Shown in pieces: positions 1 through 11,070 of a stretch of DNA of 64,000 nucleotides. The stretch comes from Ampullaceana balthica (Eukaryota > Mollusca > Gastropoda > Lymnaeidae). The notes under the pieces were generated by a model. The model saw only the letters and a program-made list of their open reading frames with translations. It was not told where the DNA came from and made no database searches. The stretch is from contig CALYLW010000314.1 in the NCBI GenBank assembly GCA_944989445.1, forward strand, positions 146,124 through 210,123. The letters run 5' to 3'. Position numbers and translations under genes: made by a program. Positions within the stretch are counted from its first letter, which is position 1, and every line of letters begins with the position of its first letter.

Positions 1-985
1 TTACACAAACCAATACCTCAAGCCACGCAATCCTGTAGGCCACACTCACTTCCCAGATCTATTGTTCTTTGGTTTCGTGTTTTGCTCATAACAAAGTTTC
101 ACGCAGTTACAAAGGACATGAAAACATTCACATTAAAAAAATCTGCTTAAGAGGTTTCTCAAACTACGGGTCGTGGACCCGATCCGGTCTATCAAGGTAT
201 CCTTAATCCGGTCCGAGCAAGACTGTCAACCAGAACTGGCTTCCATACATGATACCCGAATAATGGTGACGAATACGGAAGCGAGAGACGGGCCACACAT
301 TTTTTTGCCCAAATCAGAGCCATGCAGCAAGGATTAAATTGGCACTTAATTTGAAATACAAGTATTGAAAAGTTTGTCCCTAATGCTATATTAAATTAAT
401 ATTTTCAGTTTGCGTAGGAATTCCCCCCCCCCTTTTTTTCAGGTTTGTATAGTGTCTACCATCTAACCCTACATTGTACAAGAAATAGAGGACCAATCCT
501 CCCCCAAATATCCACGGTATAGCGACGGGTCATCTGATTAAATAAAAGGCTTGAGAACCCCTGGCTTAACACGACAGCCCGTCCCTCGACCTGACTTGAT
601 GAAAAGTACACCTCGTTGACCGCTGTCACAGAAACACGGATCTCTTCACGTAAACAACCCTCTCCGTTATTACCAAGACATTTACACCGATTCCGGTGGA
701 TGGCTGTAACCAAGGCTACGCATTCTTCTAAGAGGTCAAGGTTCACCTTTACGTGTCAACACTTTCTATAATTGTTCTGTCTTTTTAAAAATAATTTTTA
801 TGCGCTAAGTAGCTCTCGGCTATTTGTATGTTGATGTGCTCTCCAAGAAAGTATCTGTCAATCACTAATACTATTACACATTAAAATAATAATTCGTTCG
901 TGTTACAAAGCAAATATATTCTCAAATAACAAAATGAGAAATTAAAAGCTATAATTCACAAAAAATGTTTCTAATTATTGAATAA
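1..985. other. No recognisable gene
   Basis: This stretch is unique-looking AT-rich DNA with short homopolymer runs (C then T near 422-440). The open frames are short, have no family resemblance and no repeat structure. I see no RNA gene or transposon terminus here. Confidence 0.5.
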
Positions 986-989
986 AACA

Positions 990-1545
990 AACCCGTAAAA
1001 ACAAAGTTTTTGACTATAAATCCCTTATATATGAGACATAACTAACAGTATTGATTATTTTCAAACGTGACAAACATTTACAGTCTGAATCTGCCTTAAC
1101 TCAACTTTGCTTCATAACCCTGGGGGGGAGGGGGGGGTGGGGGGTGGGGTGGGAGAGTGGGAAAAGTCTGGTCACTGATCGCTGGACCGAGCTCATCGTG
1201 ACACGTAAAATGGAAACAAAAGCACCCCGGTACATCGCGTCAACGCGTGAACTGAGCTTTCACGTGAAAAAAACAAAACAATAACAAACCGTGAAATTGA
1301 ATTACATACCTCGTATAGAGATAAACTAAAAATGCATTAATTTAATTACGGTACGCTCGATCGATCTTAAATTTTGCTACGATGCATTGTTAGGTGACAC
1401 GGGTCCGCGTGGCCAAATTTCAGCTCGATGGCTTTACGGGAAGTGGGTCATTTTTTACTGTTGTTTTTCCGCCCGCCCAAGACAGAAGGAGAGACAGAGA
1501 TTACGACAGACAGAGACGGCGGTGAAGTTAATATAAGGGATTTTT
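990..1545 (+). repeat. Interspersed repeat family R1, copy 1
   Basis: The segment opens with an A-rich stretch (GTAAAAACAAAGTTTTTG) and then AAATCCCTTATAT. It closes with ATATAAGGGATTT, the reverse complement of that motif, so it has short terminal inverted repeats like a MITE. A second direct copy follows immediately, and an inverted, more diverged copy lies at about 46190-46945. The interior holds a very G-rich run (1121-1160) and a CAGA-type microsatellite near the right end. No transposase is encoded. The superfamily is unknown because I could not fix a target-site duplication. Confidence 0.65.
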
Positions 1546-2085
1546 AAAAAACCGTAAAAACAAAGTTTTTGACTATAAATCCCTTATATATGAGACATAA
1601 ATAAAAGTATTGATTATGTTTAAACGCGACAAACATTTACAGACTGAATCTGTCTTAACTTCCCTTTGCTTTATAACCCCCTGGGGGGTGGGAGAGGGGA
1701 AATTTCTGTTCACCGATCGCTGGACCGAGCTCAGCGTGACACGTAAAACGTAAACAAAAGCACGCTGGTACACCTGGTTAAAACATGAGATGTGTTCACC
1801 GATTGCTGGCGTGAAGTCAAGTGACCGTAAAATGTAAACAATAGCTACTTCCACATATAGTTTTATATAGATAAACTCAAAATGCATTAATTTAATTACA
1901 GTGCGTTCGAGCGATCTGAAATTTTGATACAATGCATTGTGAGGTGACACGGATCCGTGTGCCAAATTTCAGCTCGATCGGATCACGGGAAGTGGGTCAT
2001 TTTTGACTTTTGTTTTTTCCGCCCGGCCAAGACAGAGAGAGAGAGAGAGACAGAGAGAGACGGCGGTGAAGTTAATATAAGGGAT
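1546..2085 (+). repeat. Interspersed repeat family R1, copy 2 (tandem with copy 1)
   Basis: It repeats copy 1 in the same orientation: the same A-rich leader, the AAATCCCTTATAT start, a shortened G-rich run near 1680, and an ATATAAGGGATT end near 2084 after a (GAGA)n/CAGA tract. The leader before the inverted-repeat motif is also present here, so either the element is larger than its visible inverted repeats or copy 2 arose by local tandem duplication. The minus-strand open frame inside (1573-1965) has no recognisable domain and is probably chance. Confidence 0.6.
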
Positions 2086-2388
2086 TGAAAAATATATAAC
2101 TGATATCATCACAACTTTCCAAGAAATCCTTTTTCTTCGCCCCCTTCAAATTTTGATTGTGTATTCAAGATTCAAGCAACGTTCCACGTTCCACTAATCA
2201 AAGCCATAATGAATAATAAAAAAATCTTTAAATTTGTTTTTAAAAAACTTATATTGTGTGTGCGTGCACGTGTGCGTGCGTTTGTTTTCCCAAAACAGCG
2301 GTGCAAGTGTATACCTTCTGTAGATTTTGTAGCACAAGATTTTGTGTTTCAGCAATCATGTCGTTCATAAGCCAGATGAAACTTTGCA

Positions 2389-2584
2389 CCATCAACTTGG
2401 AGCTATTAACATGACACCATCAACTTGGAGCCATTACCATGACACCATCAACTTGGAGCCATTACCATGACACCATCAACTTGGAGCTATTAACATGACA
2501 CCATCAACTTGGAGCCATTACCAAGACACCATCAGCTTGGAGCCATTACCAAGACACCATCAGCTTGGAGCCATTACCATGACA
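2389..2584. repeat. 28-bp minisatellite, about 7 units
   Basis: The repeating unit is close to CACCATCAACTTGGAGCC plus ATTACCATGA, with variants (CTATTAACATGA, CAGCTTGGAG, CCAAGA). The variants occur in blocks, so units were amplified more than once. No coding value is supported. Confidence 0.85.
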
Positions 2585-2589
2585 CAAAA

Positions 2590-3440
2590 CGATCCCTTGT
2601 GTCCCCAATATCAGCAGCGCACCAGTCACATCTGTATCAATCGTCTGCCAACATCATCATGAAATATTACAGCTTCTGTTCATTAGGATATTGATCCCTT
2701 CAACATATACATGACAACACTAAAACATCAATCAAAACACCAATCAAAACACCAATCAATGCAATAATCCGAAAACCAATCACATCGCCAATCAGTGCAC
2801 CAGTCATAAACAGATCACACACCCGAACCTTTGTCACAAAACCATTAATAACACTAAAACAATCTTTTGTAATTATCTGGTGCGCAGCCACGTAGCTATG
2901 ACAATCGATGACTCTCACATATTTTTTTAGAAAACTAAGTACTCCATTGTTAGCCATACTCTAGGGTCCTTCAAGACTATATACACCATGTCTACACGTG
3001 TCTTTTGATCTGTCTTTTCAACCCCGAGACATCTACCCCCAATGGGCACGCAATGAAGCGTGTAGCTGAAATAACTAAGATTCTTTCAGCTTGACACAAC
3101 AAACTGCACCAAAGATCCAACGCTCCTGATCCTTTTAATCCTCTTCTACGCTGCAGCTTGCACCGGATTTCGAGAGGTTTAATTTATTCTCCCGTGGACA
3201 GTCAGACCACTAGAGTCCGGTCTAGGTGCTCGTCCTTTGAAAGGAATTGATTTATGTTCATGTTTAATCAAGCGACCACCTAGCACTTTTAGCAACCGTT
3301 CACGTGGCTGCGTTTATCTCTTGGCGCTGTACCCGCAGTCTCCCAGAAGGTATTCCCGGGGCTGGCGTAAATAGCGTAGAATTATTGATCTCTTTGACAA
3401 TCTCGGCCTAGTTCCGTGGGAAAAAATTGAATCGCTCTAG
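2590..3440. other. No recognisable gene
   Basis: The segment has a short run of near-repeats (CAATCAAAACAC type, about 2725-2810) and otherwise unique DNA. I see no conserved protein, RNA gene or transposon end. Confidence 0.45.
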
Positions 3441-3444
3441 AAAC

Positions 3445-3447
3445 GAA

Positions 3448-3478
<31 letters not shown>

Positions 3479-3530
3479 CAGAGAGAGAGAGACAGAGACA
3501 GAGAGAGACAGAGATGGTGAGAGAGAGAAA
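3445..3530. repeat. (GA)n/(GACA)n microsatellite
   Basis: Purine tract made of GAGA and GACA units, with a few interruptions. It is simple sequence only. Confidence 0.9.
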
Positions 3531-3723
3531 AGAGAAAACGAGACAAAAAGATTGGCGAAAGCGAGAGGGGTGGGGGAGGGGTTTAGTAGAGTAGGAAAGT
3601 TCAGTTCTTCTCCGTGACCTATTTATGGATCCAGCGCTCCATATAATCAGGGCCTACGGGGAATGGTGGCAGGGTAGTTAATCTTGGTGCGGGGGGGGGG
3701 ACTTAAAAGTTATAGGCCTTAAG

Positions 3724-4235
3724 TTGGAAACAATGGCTGCAGATAATGTAGGCCTAACGTTTAAAACAATGGCTGTAGATAATGTAGTCCTAACGTTGGA
3801 AACAATGGCTGCAGATAATGTAGGCATAACGTTGGAAACAACGGCTGCAGATAATGTAGGCCTCACGTTGGAAACAATGGCTGCAGATAATGTAGGCCTA
3901 ACGTTGGAAACAATGGCTGCAGATAATTTAGACCCAACGTTGGAAACTAGAGCTGCAGATAATGTAGGCCTAACGTTGGAAACAATGGCTGCAGATAATG
4001 TAGGCCTAACGTTGGAAACAATGGCTGCAGATAATGTAGGCCTAACGTTGGAAACAATGGCTGCACATGATGTAGGCCTAACGTTGGAAACTAGAGCTGC
4101 AGATAATGTAGGCCTAACGTTGGAAACAATGGCTGCAGATAATTTAGGCCTAACGTTGGAAACAATGGCTGCAGATAATGTAGGCCTAATGTTGGAAACT
4201 ATAGCTGCAGATAATGTAGGCCAATTGTTGGAGAT
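3724..4235. repeat. 36-bp minisatellite, about 14 units
   Basis: The 36-bp unit reads roughly GGCTGCAGATAATGTAGGCC plus TAACGTTGGAAACAAT. Because 36 is a multiple of three, a 172-residue frame with a 12-residue repeat stays open on the plus strand (3724-4242), and the minus strand is partly open too. Openness on both strands and the absence of flanking exon signals argue against a protein. Several units carry substitutions, so the array is not very recent. Confidence 0.88.
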
Positions 4236-4419
4236 AGTTTAATTTAATAATGTGTATGTCTTAACCATTAGTTTAAACCCCTGATAAGGTTGGATTTTTT
4301 ATTGTTTTGTACAGACACACGACTCAGGGTATAGACATATATCACTACGGTGACAATTAATGGGATTAAAATAATATATTACACAACTATGGATTGGGTC
4401 CCATAAAAGTTATCATGAA

Positions 4420-4981
4420 TCTATATATAAACAATTGTCTTCGTGTGACCATGCGAGACACCACGCAAGTATGTGCAAACGAGCATGACGAATGACCCTC
4501 GCTGGGGTCGACCAATGTCTCGAGACCAACAATGGTACTTGCGTTCACTTGCATTGTTCCTACACAGAATAACGTGAGATTCGTAGTGTACTGGTTATCA
4601 CGTCAGCCTTATACGGGGAAGGTCCTGGGTTCAAGCCCCAGCGAAAAGTTTTTATTTTTTAATTTTTTTATTTTTAAAAATGTATGTTTGTGCCCGTTCT
4701 TTTACCCCTTTATTGCCAACATGGCTGACCCTCGGGTAGGGTCGGCAAATCACAGTTTATGGTTGTCAAGCTAATGTGGTAAATGGTGGTGGGGCAGGTG
4801 GATAACCACGGTGTGAATGTCTAGAAACCAACAATGAGTCGGCAGTCATCCCCCCCCCAACCGACGTTCACTCGCGTTGTTTCGTTTTCTTCGTGCTGTA
4901 GTTTGTGTCCGTTCTTTCTCCACTTTCTTTGCACTCTCCATGAGCAAGTCTGCGGCCTATGCTACGCCGCAGGGCGTCTAG
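4420..4981 (+). mobile_element. Non-autonomous Helitron H1, copy 1 (carries tRNA-like insert)
   Basis: The left end is TCTATATATA preceded by A. The right end is CTAG followed by T, which is the A|T target and TC...CTAG signature of Helitrons. Just before the end is a perfect GC-rich hairpin (ACGCC-GCA-GGGCGT), as Helitron 3' termini require. A shorter relative at 59074-59388 shares the left terminus, the GACCCTCGCTNGGGTCG motif, the ACCAACAATG block and the 3' end. This copy has about 200 bp more inside, including a tRNA-Val-like cassette and T-rich DNA. No Rep/helicase is encoded. Confidence 0.72.
4577..4648 (+). tRNA. Degenerate tRNA-Val-like sequence inside a Helitron
   Basis: The D arm (TAGTGTACTGGTTATCACG) and the T arm (CTGGGTTCAAGCCCCAG) match the consensus of animal tRNA-Val closely, and the internal promoter boxes are intact. 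A T-run follows at 4649, suitable as a Pol III terminator. The acceptor stem pairs in only about 4 of 7 positions, and the anticodon stem has two mismatches. The anticodon loop reads CTTATAC, so the anticodon is TAT by position rather than the expected TAC. It is probably a tRNA pseudogene or SINE head, not a working tRNA. Confidence 0.55.
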
Positions 4982-5702
4982 TAATTTTTTATAAGCTTAA
5001 AACAGTGAAATCGACCGTGTTGAAAAACTAGCGAGAAATAGTTTCGATATTTAATGGGTGGATGGGGGTGGTAGGAGAGATCTCACGTACCACTATTAAC
5101 ATACAAATGAATATTTCTTCGGTTTCGGTCGAAAGTCTCCTCCATGTTCTTATTTCCATTTCAGTTTCGACCTAAGTTATATTTAGAAATTCGACTTGGT
5201 TGGGCTAAATTCAGAACGTCACTTTCGGTCGGACGCTGTTATATGTTCTTGCTCTGTTCTGCATGGGATACACGTTTATCTTCCTAAAGAACAACCCGTG
5301 GCTTTTTGATCTTGTTCGGTCTAAACCATCGGCAATTCCGTCGATTGGTCACGGAAGGAGGCCAGGAAAAAACTAAACTCATTGGTGTAATGGATGTTTC
5401 CTAGCGCTATTCATTCATTATTCCTCTCCCCACACTCACTCAAGTTTAAGAAAAAGTCTAAAAATAGATTTTAGTGTGGGCAGTGGTCACGCCATGCTTT
5501 TATATTTCAGTTATAAGCAACAAACAGCCTGTTTAACTGAAAGCTTACAAACAGCCCGTTTAACTGAAAGCTTATAACTTTATCTACATTAAGACTCACT
5601 GATTTAATTTATAGTTATTTATACTGTATACCTTACGTGTTTTTTTTATCGAATGGTGCTCTAATGACTATTGTATGTAATATTGTTACATTTATTGATG
5701 TA
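4982..5702. other. No recognisable gene; short direct repeat
   Basis: A 27-bp near-perfect direct repeat (CAAACAGCCTGTTTAACTG type) lies at about 5519-5573. The rest is unremarkable AT-rich DNA lying between two Helitrons. Confidence 0.45.
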
Positions 5703-6678
5703 CTAGCAAAATACCCGCGCTCTGCAGCGGAAAATTAGGATCTAAGTTAGCGTTGAGAACCCGCGTAAAAACATGATGGGTATATTTCTTTGTCAATATT
5801 GGTATAAAAAATCGCGTGAAATAGAATGGTTAAAATTTCTTAATCGTTTACGACAAAGATATTAGGAGCCCTCGGCTCCAAAAGAATGAAAAATATAATT
5901 TTAATGCCCTATAGTATTTTAATATAGGTCATCAAGTTTGCATATTCCAATTTTTGTCAAAATCCATTTACACAATATCCAAAGTTTAAAAAACAATATT
6001 CTTTAGCCAATATAAGGTGAAAAAACTACATTTGGGCTCCCGGCCCTCACTGAGTGAAAATTTAAATATTTTTTTCGCCTGTTACGATTGCGGGAGTGTA
6101 TTCAACAACTTCCGAAAGTTTCATGCTTCTACCTACACGGGAAGTTGAAGAATTAGTGATGAGTCAATTTTTATATAAGAAAAAAACTCTACATTTGTGC
6201 CCCTGCCAGTGAGAGGGAATTTTAAAATTCTTTTTCGCCAATTATCGTCATGAGAGTGTGTTCAATAACTTCCCAAAGTTTCATCCTTCTACCTATGCGG
6301 GAAATTGCAAACTTAGTGACTAAGACAAAAACTACATTTGGGCCCCTGGCCCCCAGTGATAATTTAAATATTTATTTCACCTGTTACCTTTGCGGGAGGG
6401 TACACAATAACTAACCAAAGTTTCATGCTCCTACCTACACGGGAAGTTGGAGATTTAATAGTGAGTCTGTTTTATAAAGCTCATATAAGGGAAAAAAACC
6501 TTCATTAGGGCCCCCGGCCCCCCAGTGAGTGATAATTATATATTTTTTCTCCTGTTACCATTGTGGGAGTGTACTAAAAACTTCTTAAGTTTCATGCTTC
6601 TACCTACACGGTAAGTTGGAGAATTAGTCATGAGTCAGTCTGTCAGTCAGTGAGGGCTTTGCCTTTTATTAGTATAGA
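5703..6678 (-). mobile_element. Non-autonomous Helitron H2 with internal repeats
   Basis: Read on the minus strand, it starts TCTATACTAATAAAAGGC and ends in a GC-rich hairpin region (CCGCTGCAGAGCGCGG) shortly before CTAG. The flanks are A and T on the plus strand, giving the A|T target site. The interior holds about four diverged tandem modules of roughly 150-165 bp, each with a GGGCCCCCGGCCC-like block, an AGTGATAATTTAAATATTT block and a GTTTCATGCTTCTACCTAC block. No Rep/helicase is encoded, so it depends on an autonomous partner. Confidence 0.75.
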
Positions 6679-6735
6679 TTATTGTTATTTTAGTGAAATG
6701 TTTTGATACACTGTTTTGTGTACTTTGAATACTTA

Positions 6736-7317
6736 CCGTATATACTCGTTTGCAAGCCGAGCTTTTTTTGACAAAGTTGGGGGTCGGCTACGTCCGGGTG
6801 ATTAACGTATTTCTGCATGGATATTGAATATCGGTGTTGTCATTGTAGATCATCAAGGTCCTTTTCTACATTCTACAAGATTTGACTGCTCTACCAGAAG
6901 CTTTAATATAGTATGAAACGTTAACCTTATTTAATAATTTTATTTATTTTTGTGAATGTTTTAATAAATTGTTTTACAAATTTTGTTTACAACAACGAAT
7001 TTTAATGTACGCGCTTTCGTCACTGTTTACCAAAGATTTTTTTTTAAAATACCGGTAACTTTTGCTAACGAAGAGCACAAAGACAAAGATAAGCAGTACA
7101 AAGTAAACAATCATAATGACCGATTTAGCTTGTAGTTTTAAAAAAATATGTACCCTTTTGTTTAAATTGTCCTATTATTTATTTATTTATTTTTTCATAT
7201 TTGGGAGTCGGCTTGCGAGCGGATTATACACTTTTAATACTTTTCTCTTCCAAAAGTGTGTGTGTGGGGGGAGGGGTCGGCTTATGAACGAACAGTTTAT
7301 AGAATCAGCATATACGG
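6736..7317. mobile_element. TA-flanked MITE (Tc1/mariner-type)
   Basis: The left end (CCGTATATACTCG) and the reverse complement of the right end (CCGTATATGCTG) match over the outer 9 bp and resume further in (AAGCCGA). TA dinucleotides flank both ends (6734-6735 and 7318-7319), as expected for Tc1/mariner/Tigger targets. At about 582 bp, with no transposase, it is a non-autonomous element. Family assignment rests only on ends and target. Confidence 0.6.
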
Positions 7318-7369
7318 TATATCTAGTTGATTCCATAAGTAAATGAATTTTAACATGAAAAGGCTATTA

Positions 7370-7422
7370 CAACCACGAAATGGCTATTACAACCAAGAAA
7401 TGGCTATTGCAACCATGAAATA
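7370..7422. repeat. Short 21-bp triplication
   Basis: Three near-identical copies of GAAATGGCTATTACAACCA with one-base differences. It is too short to suggest function. Confidence 0.7.
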
Positions 7423-7429
7423 AAAAATG

Positions 7430-9000
7430 TATGTTATGAATATACACCTAATAAACGTATAACTTTATTAAATTTGCCATTACGTATTTATTACTCTGTA
7501 ATATTGTAGCTATGACGTTTTAGGATTAGACTGAATCCTAATTACCCACTCGATTTGTTTTGATAACTCGTAACATTTACGCATGCGAAATGGCTTCACA
7601 TGAGTTCTAAAATAAACAAATATGTCCGCGGGGTTTAAAGACAAGATTCACCTTTAATCTATTTACATACATTTGTGTAATTTGATTTGTAATCCTCCTA
7701 CTGTTAAAGCGAGAATTTAGCACATACACACACACAAACTAAAAAATAGCACTCGAAGTACGTAAGCCGAAAAAGTTTGAAAGCCGAAGCCAACCTCCAA
7801 GTTCGTATCCCGAAATGTTCCTAGCCCGAGGCGTCTTTAAGGAGATGTATGACTGTATTGCATTCGGTATGAGCATAGATACCATCGAGATTCTATCGTT
7901 ACATTTAATACATCGAGTGAGGATTGGTAAAAAGTAAAAAAGTCGATGCTATTTGGAAAACGAAGGTGTGATTAGATGGTACCTGGTGCGATGAACGGAC
8001 TCGATTTTCCGATGATGGTCATTTTACTAGTGCTGTTCTCACACTTGGTGTAAGAATCGACAGTAGGTAGGCGCTATACGCAAACTTGGTTTGTCAATAG
8101 TTAATAGACATCACGGCCGTTGTTGATCAAAATTTGATGTGTGTGTGGTGATGCCTTTTGGTAAACAGTAAGCGCAGTTCATTATCCCCCCCAGTCATAA
8201 TATCCACTATTTAGGAAAGTCACATAGGCTCACAATAACCATATTTGTGCATCGCTCATGTTTATAATGTCAAAAATGTGTTCTTTCAAATTATTATGAC
8301 TTGAAATTTTTAAATTATCAATTCTCTGTAAAAGAAGAAGAAAGGTTTGTGTGTGTGTGTGGAAAAGGGGGGGGGGTATTTAAAGGTAAGTTCTTCCATT
8401 AAAAAAGTTTATCGATCGCTTGTAAAGTTTGTACCAGATTGACCCACAAGTAAAGATGGAGGGTGTTGATTACTAATGGGCTAACACGTGACGTTTGCCA
8501 TAAACAAAAGAGCCACACCACCGACAACGTGACTCGTGCGGGTAAGATAACTCTTGCTTGAGTGAACGCCATTTAGCGAGAGTAGTCAAACCTTTCAGCT
8601 GTCAACATCTGAAGGACGCCATCTAGAGTGCTCCAATGGTGGCAGCGAGTAGAACTGATATATTTTTTTTTGTTTTGTTTGTTTGTTTGGTAGATATGTT
8701 TTTGTTTTTTTTAAAGACTTTAAAAATTGTTTGTAGAAATAATGTATTTATTTCGTCTTTGTTTTCTTTGATTTGATTCGTTTTGCTTTTAAAGGTATTG
8801 TCAGAGTAATGTGACACAGGGATATAGGAAAGAAATACTTAAGATAACATGCCGAGTCATTTAGTTATAGTTAAGACTTTAAAAAATGAGAGAAACTGTA
8901 AAGAAAATATTTTCTATAAAATACAAGTTAACATTTGCACAAAATTTGAAAATAATTTAATCACTTTTTAAAAATATATTTCGCCAATAAATAAGATTCA
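7430..9000. other. No recognisable gene
   Basis: AT-rich DNA with a GT/G-rich patch near 8345-8375 and T-rich runs near 8660-8710. The short minus-strand frame at 8623-8817 is Lys/Thr/Asn-rich and reflects base composition. Nothing resembles a conserved family. Confidence 0.45.
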
Positions 9001-9002
9001 GG

Positions 9003-9252
9003 ACTGGAGAGGAACATCAAATGACTGGAGAGGAACATCAAATGACTGGAGAGGAACATCAAATGACTGGAGAGGAACATCAAATAACTGGAGAGGAACA
9101 TCAAAAAACTGGAGAGGAACATCAAATGACTGGAGAGGAACATCAAATAACTGGAGAGGAACATCAAATAACTGGAGAGGAACATCAAATAACTGGAGAG
9201 GAACACCAAATAACTGGAGAAGAACATCAAATAACTGGAGAGGAACATCAAT
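9003..9252. repeat. 21-bp minisatellite, about 12 units
   Basis: The unit is ACTGGAGAGGAACATCAAATG or the A-ending variant. As 21 is a multiple of three, both strands stay open (heptapeptide MTGEEHQ on plus, a hydrophobic repeat on minus). That is typical of repeats and is not evidence of a gene. Units are nearly identical, so amplification is recent. Confidence 0.9.
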
Positions 9253-9254
9253 GT

Positions 9255-10600
9255 AACCAGGAGGGTTGAGTCATGAACATGAAACTTTTATCAATTTTCC
9301 TGTTTATTCCATCCATCTATTGAATATACTTCAGAAATCTTTCAGAACTCTGTCTTAACAATTCTCGACATTCCCCTAATGATAAAAGAAAGTGGATTAA
9401 TCATCTTTGCAAACTATAAAGCAACAGAGAATGTATTCAACATCCAACATCAAAATAGTTCAACCTTTCCCCCAACTTGTCCGCTTACAGCAGTCAGAAA
9501 TGTTAGTCTCAATGGGCTGATTGAATGAATGAATTCTTGCATGCGTTATTCTGATGATATCTTCTCATTCGTTATTCAAATAATTTCGGACATTCACGCG
9601 TTCCAATGCTGATCTGGATTGAACAAATGTGTTCTTTATCTACCACCTTGAAAAGTGTGACTGCCAAATATAACATAGAAATATTGTAAAAACTTGTCAT
9701 ACACTTTTTGCTGAGACTGACATTAAAACTGAACACGTTCATCCCCTCCACTTATTGTCTTCAGACGTGGTAACAAAAGTGGAAGTGATCTTCAGGCTCA
9801 CAGTGGCAGTAGAGCCGATCCTTCTCACGATGGGACTAAGCTGTGGTTAAGAAGCCGTAGTAAGCCTCGCCCCGATGTGCTGGAAACCTTTAGGGGCTTT
9901 TTTCATTATGTGCATTTTAACATTTCCAATGTTTCATATTAGATTACGGTACTAGAAAGTGTTTGCAACTAAATTTTTTTAAAAATATATATCTTTGCAG
10001 TGTTTGGAGGTGGAAGAAAATCATGACATAATGGGAAAAAAATTCTGTAAATTGTACAAACTAAAGAAACTGAAAGTTTAAAGATTTTTTAAAGTTTATT
10101 TATCACTGGCTGTAAAATTACCAAAATAATCCTTTTTAAGATTTGGAATGAGAGCAAAGCGAATTTTTTAATATTATCAGATCTTTAAAGATTAAAAATG
10201 ATGTATTTTTTAAAAGATGAATTTTAAAATAAATTATTATAATTTCAACATTATTTTAAATCTTAATTTTTCTGTCCTCTTTTAGTTCACATTGAAACAA
10301 ATATAGAAAATGATGCATTACTTAGACTGATACATTATAAGAATAGTGGTTGAACCACACAAAATTCCCGTCTATCTTCTACAAAATACACACATTACGA
10401 CTTAGGACTGACAATGAAAATGACCATTGTTAGTTTGCACAGACCAAGGCCTGCTTCTGAAAACATCATTGACTCATTGGTTCCAATATAATGCCTTTTC
10501 ATGACGTTTTTTTTAATGCAATGAAGAAATAGATCGCACATTAATTGAACCTTCTGAAAAACAGCCACTTGACAGTGACGGAGTAATTTGCAGTCTAATG
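9255..10600. other. No recognisable gene
   Basis: Unique AT-rich sequence. Long A/T runs dominate 9960-10280. No domain-bearing frame, RNA gene or transposon end was seen. Confidence 0.45.
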
Positions 10601-10614
10601 GATCTATCATTCGG

Positions 10615-10830
10615 AACCACTCCTGACAATGGGGTGGCCATTCGAGTACTGTGAATATGTCATGCGGGAACACTCCTGTCAACAAGATGACCAAACTGAG
10701 CACTGTGAATATATATGTCATGCGGGATCACGCCTGTCAACAAGATGACCAAACTGAGCACTGTGAATATATATGTCATGCGGGATCACGCCTGTCAACA
10801 AGATGACCAAACTGAGTACTGTGAAAAGGT
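10615..10830. repeat. 58-bp repeat, about 3.5 units
   Basis: The unit contains CTGTCAACAAGATGACCAAA followed by CTGAGCACTGTGAATATATATGTCATGCGGGATCACGC in near-identical copies. The first unit is diverged. The frame at 10395-10721 on the minus strand runs through it and is likely spurious. Confidence 0.8.
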
Positions 10831-11070
10831 CATAGGAGATGAGTAATGAGATGAGAAAACAACATGAATTGTGACAAAGTTGCCTCGGTTAATATATTAT
10901 ATAGTGCCGGGGAAACCATCTGGTACAGTGACATAAAAATGATAAAATCATACGGGGATCATTCGTGTTTACAAGCAGATACACGTATCTCTAAAGGGCC
11001 TGGAGTTTATATTTGAACTTGAACCCGAAACGTGGAATGCACACCACTTTTCATCCACACCGTGGTACTG

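Noticed and set aside
3724..4242. 172-residue protein with a 12-residue repeat
   Set aside because: The unit is 36 bp, so any stop-free frame stays open. The opposite strand is also partly open and nothing flanks it like an exon.
4577..4648. Functional tRNA-Ile with anticodon TAT
   Set aside because: Acceptor and anticodon stems are mispaired and the body matches tRNA-Val, so a pseudogene is more likely.
9021..9269. Heptapeptide-repeat protein on plus and hydrophobic repeat on minus
   Set aside because: Both are translations of a 21-bp minisatellite.
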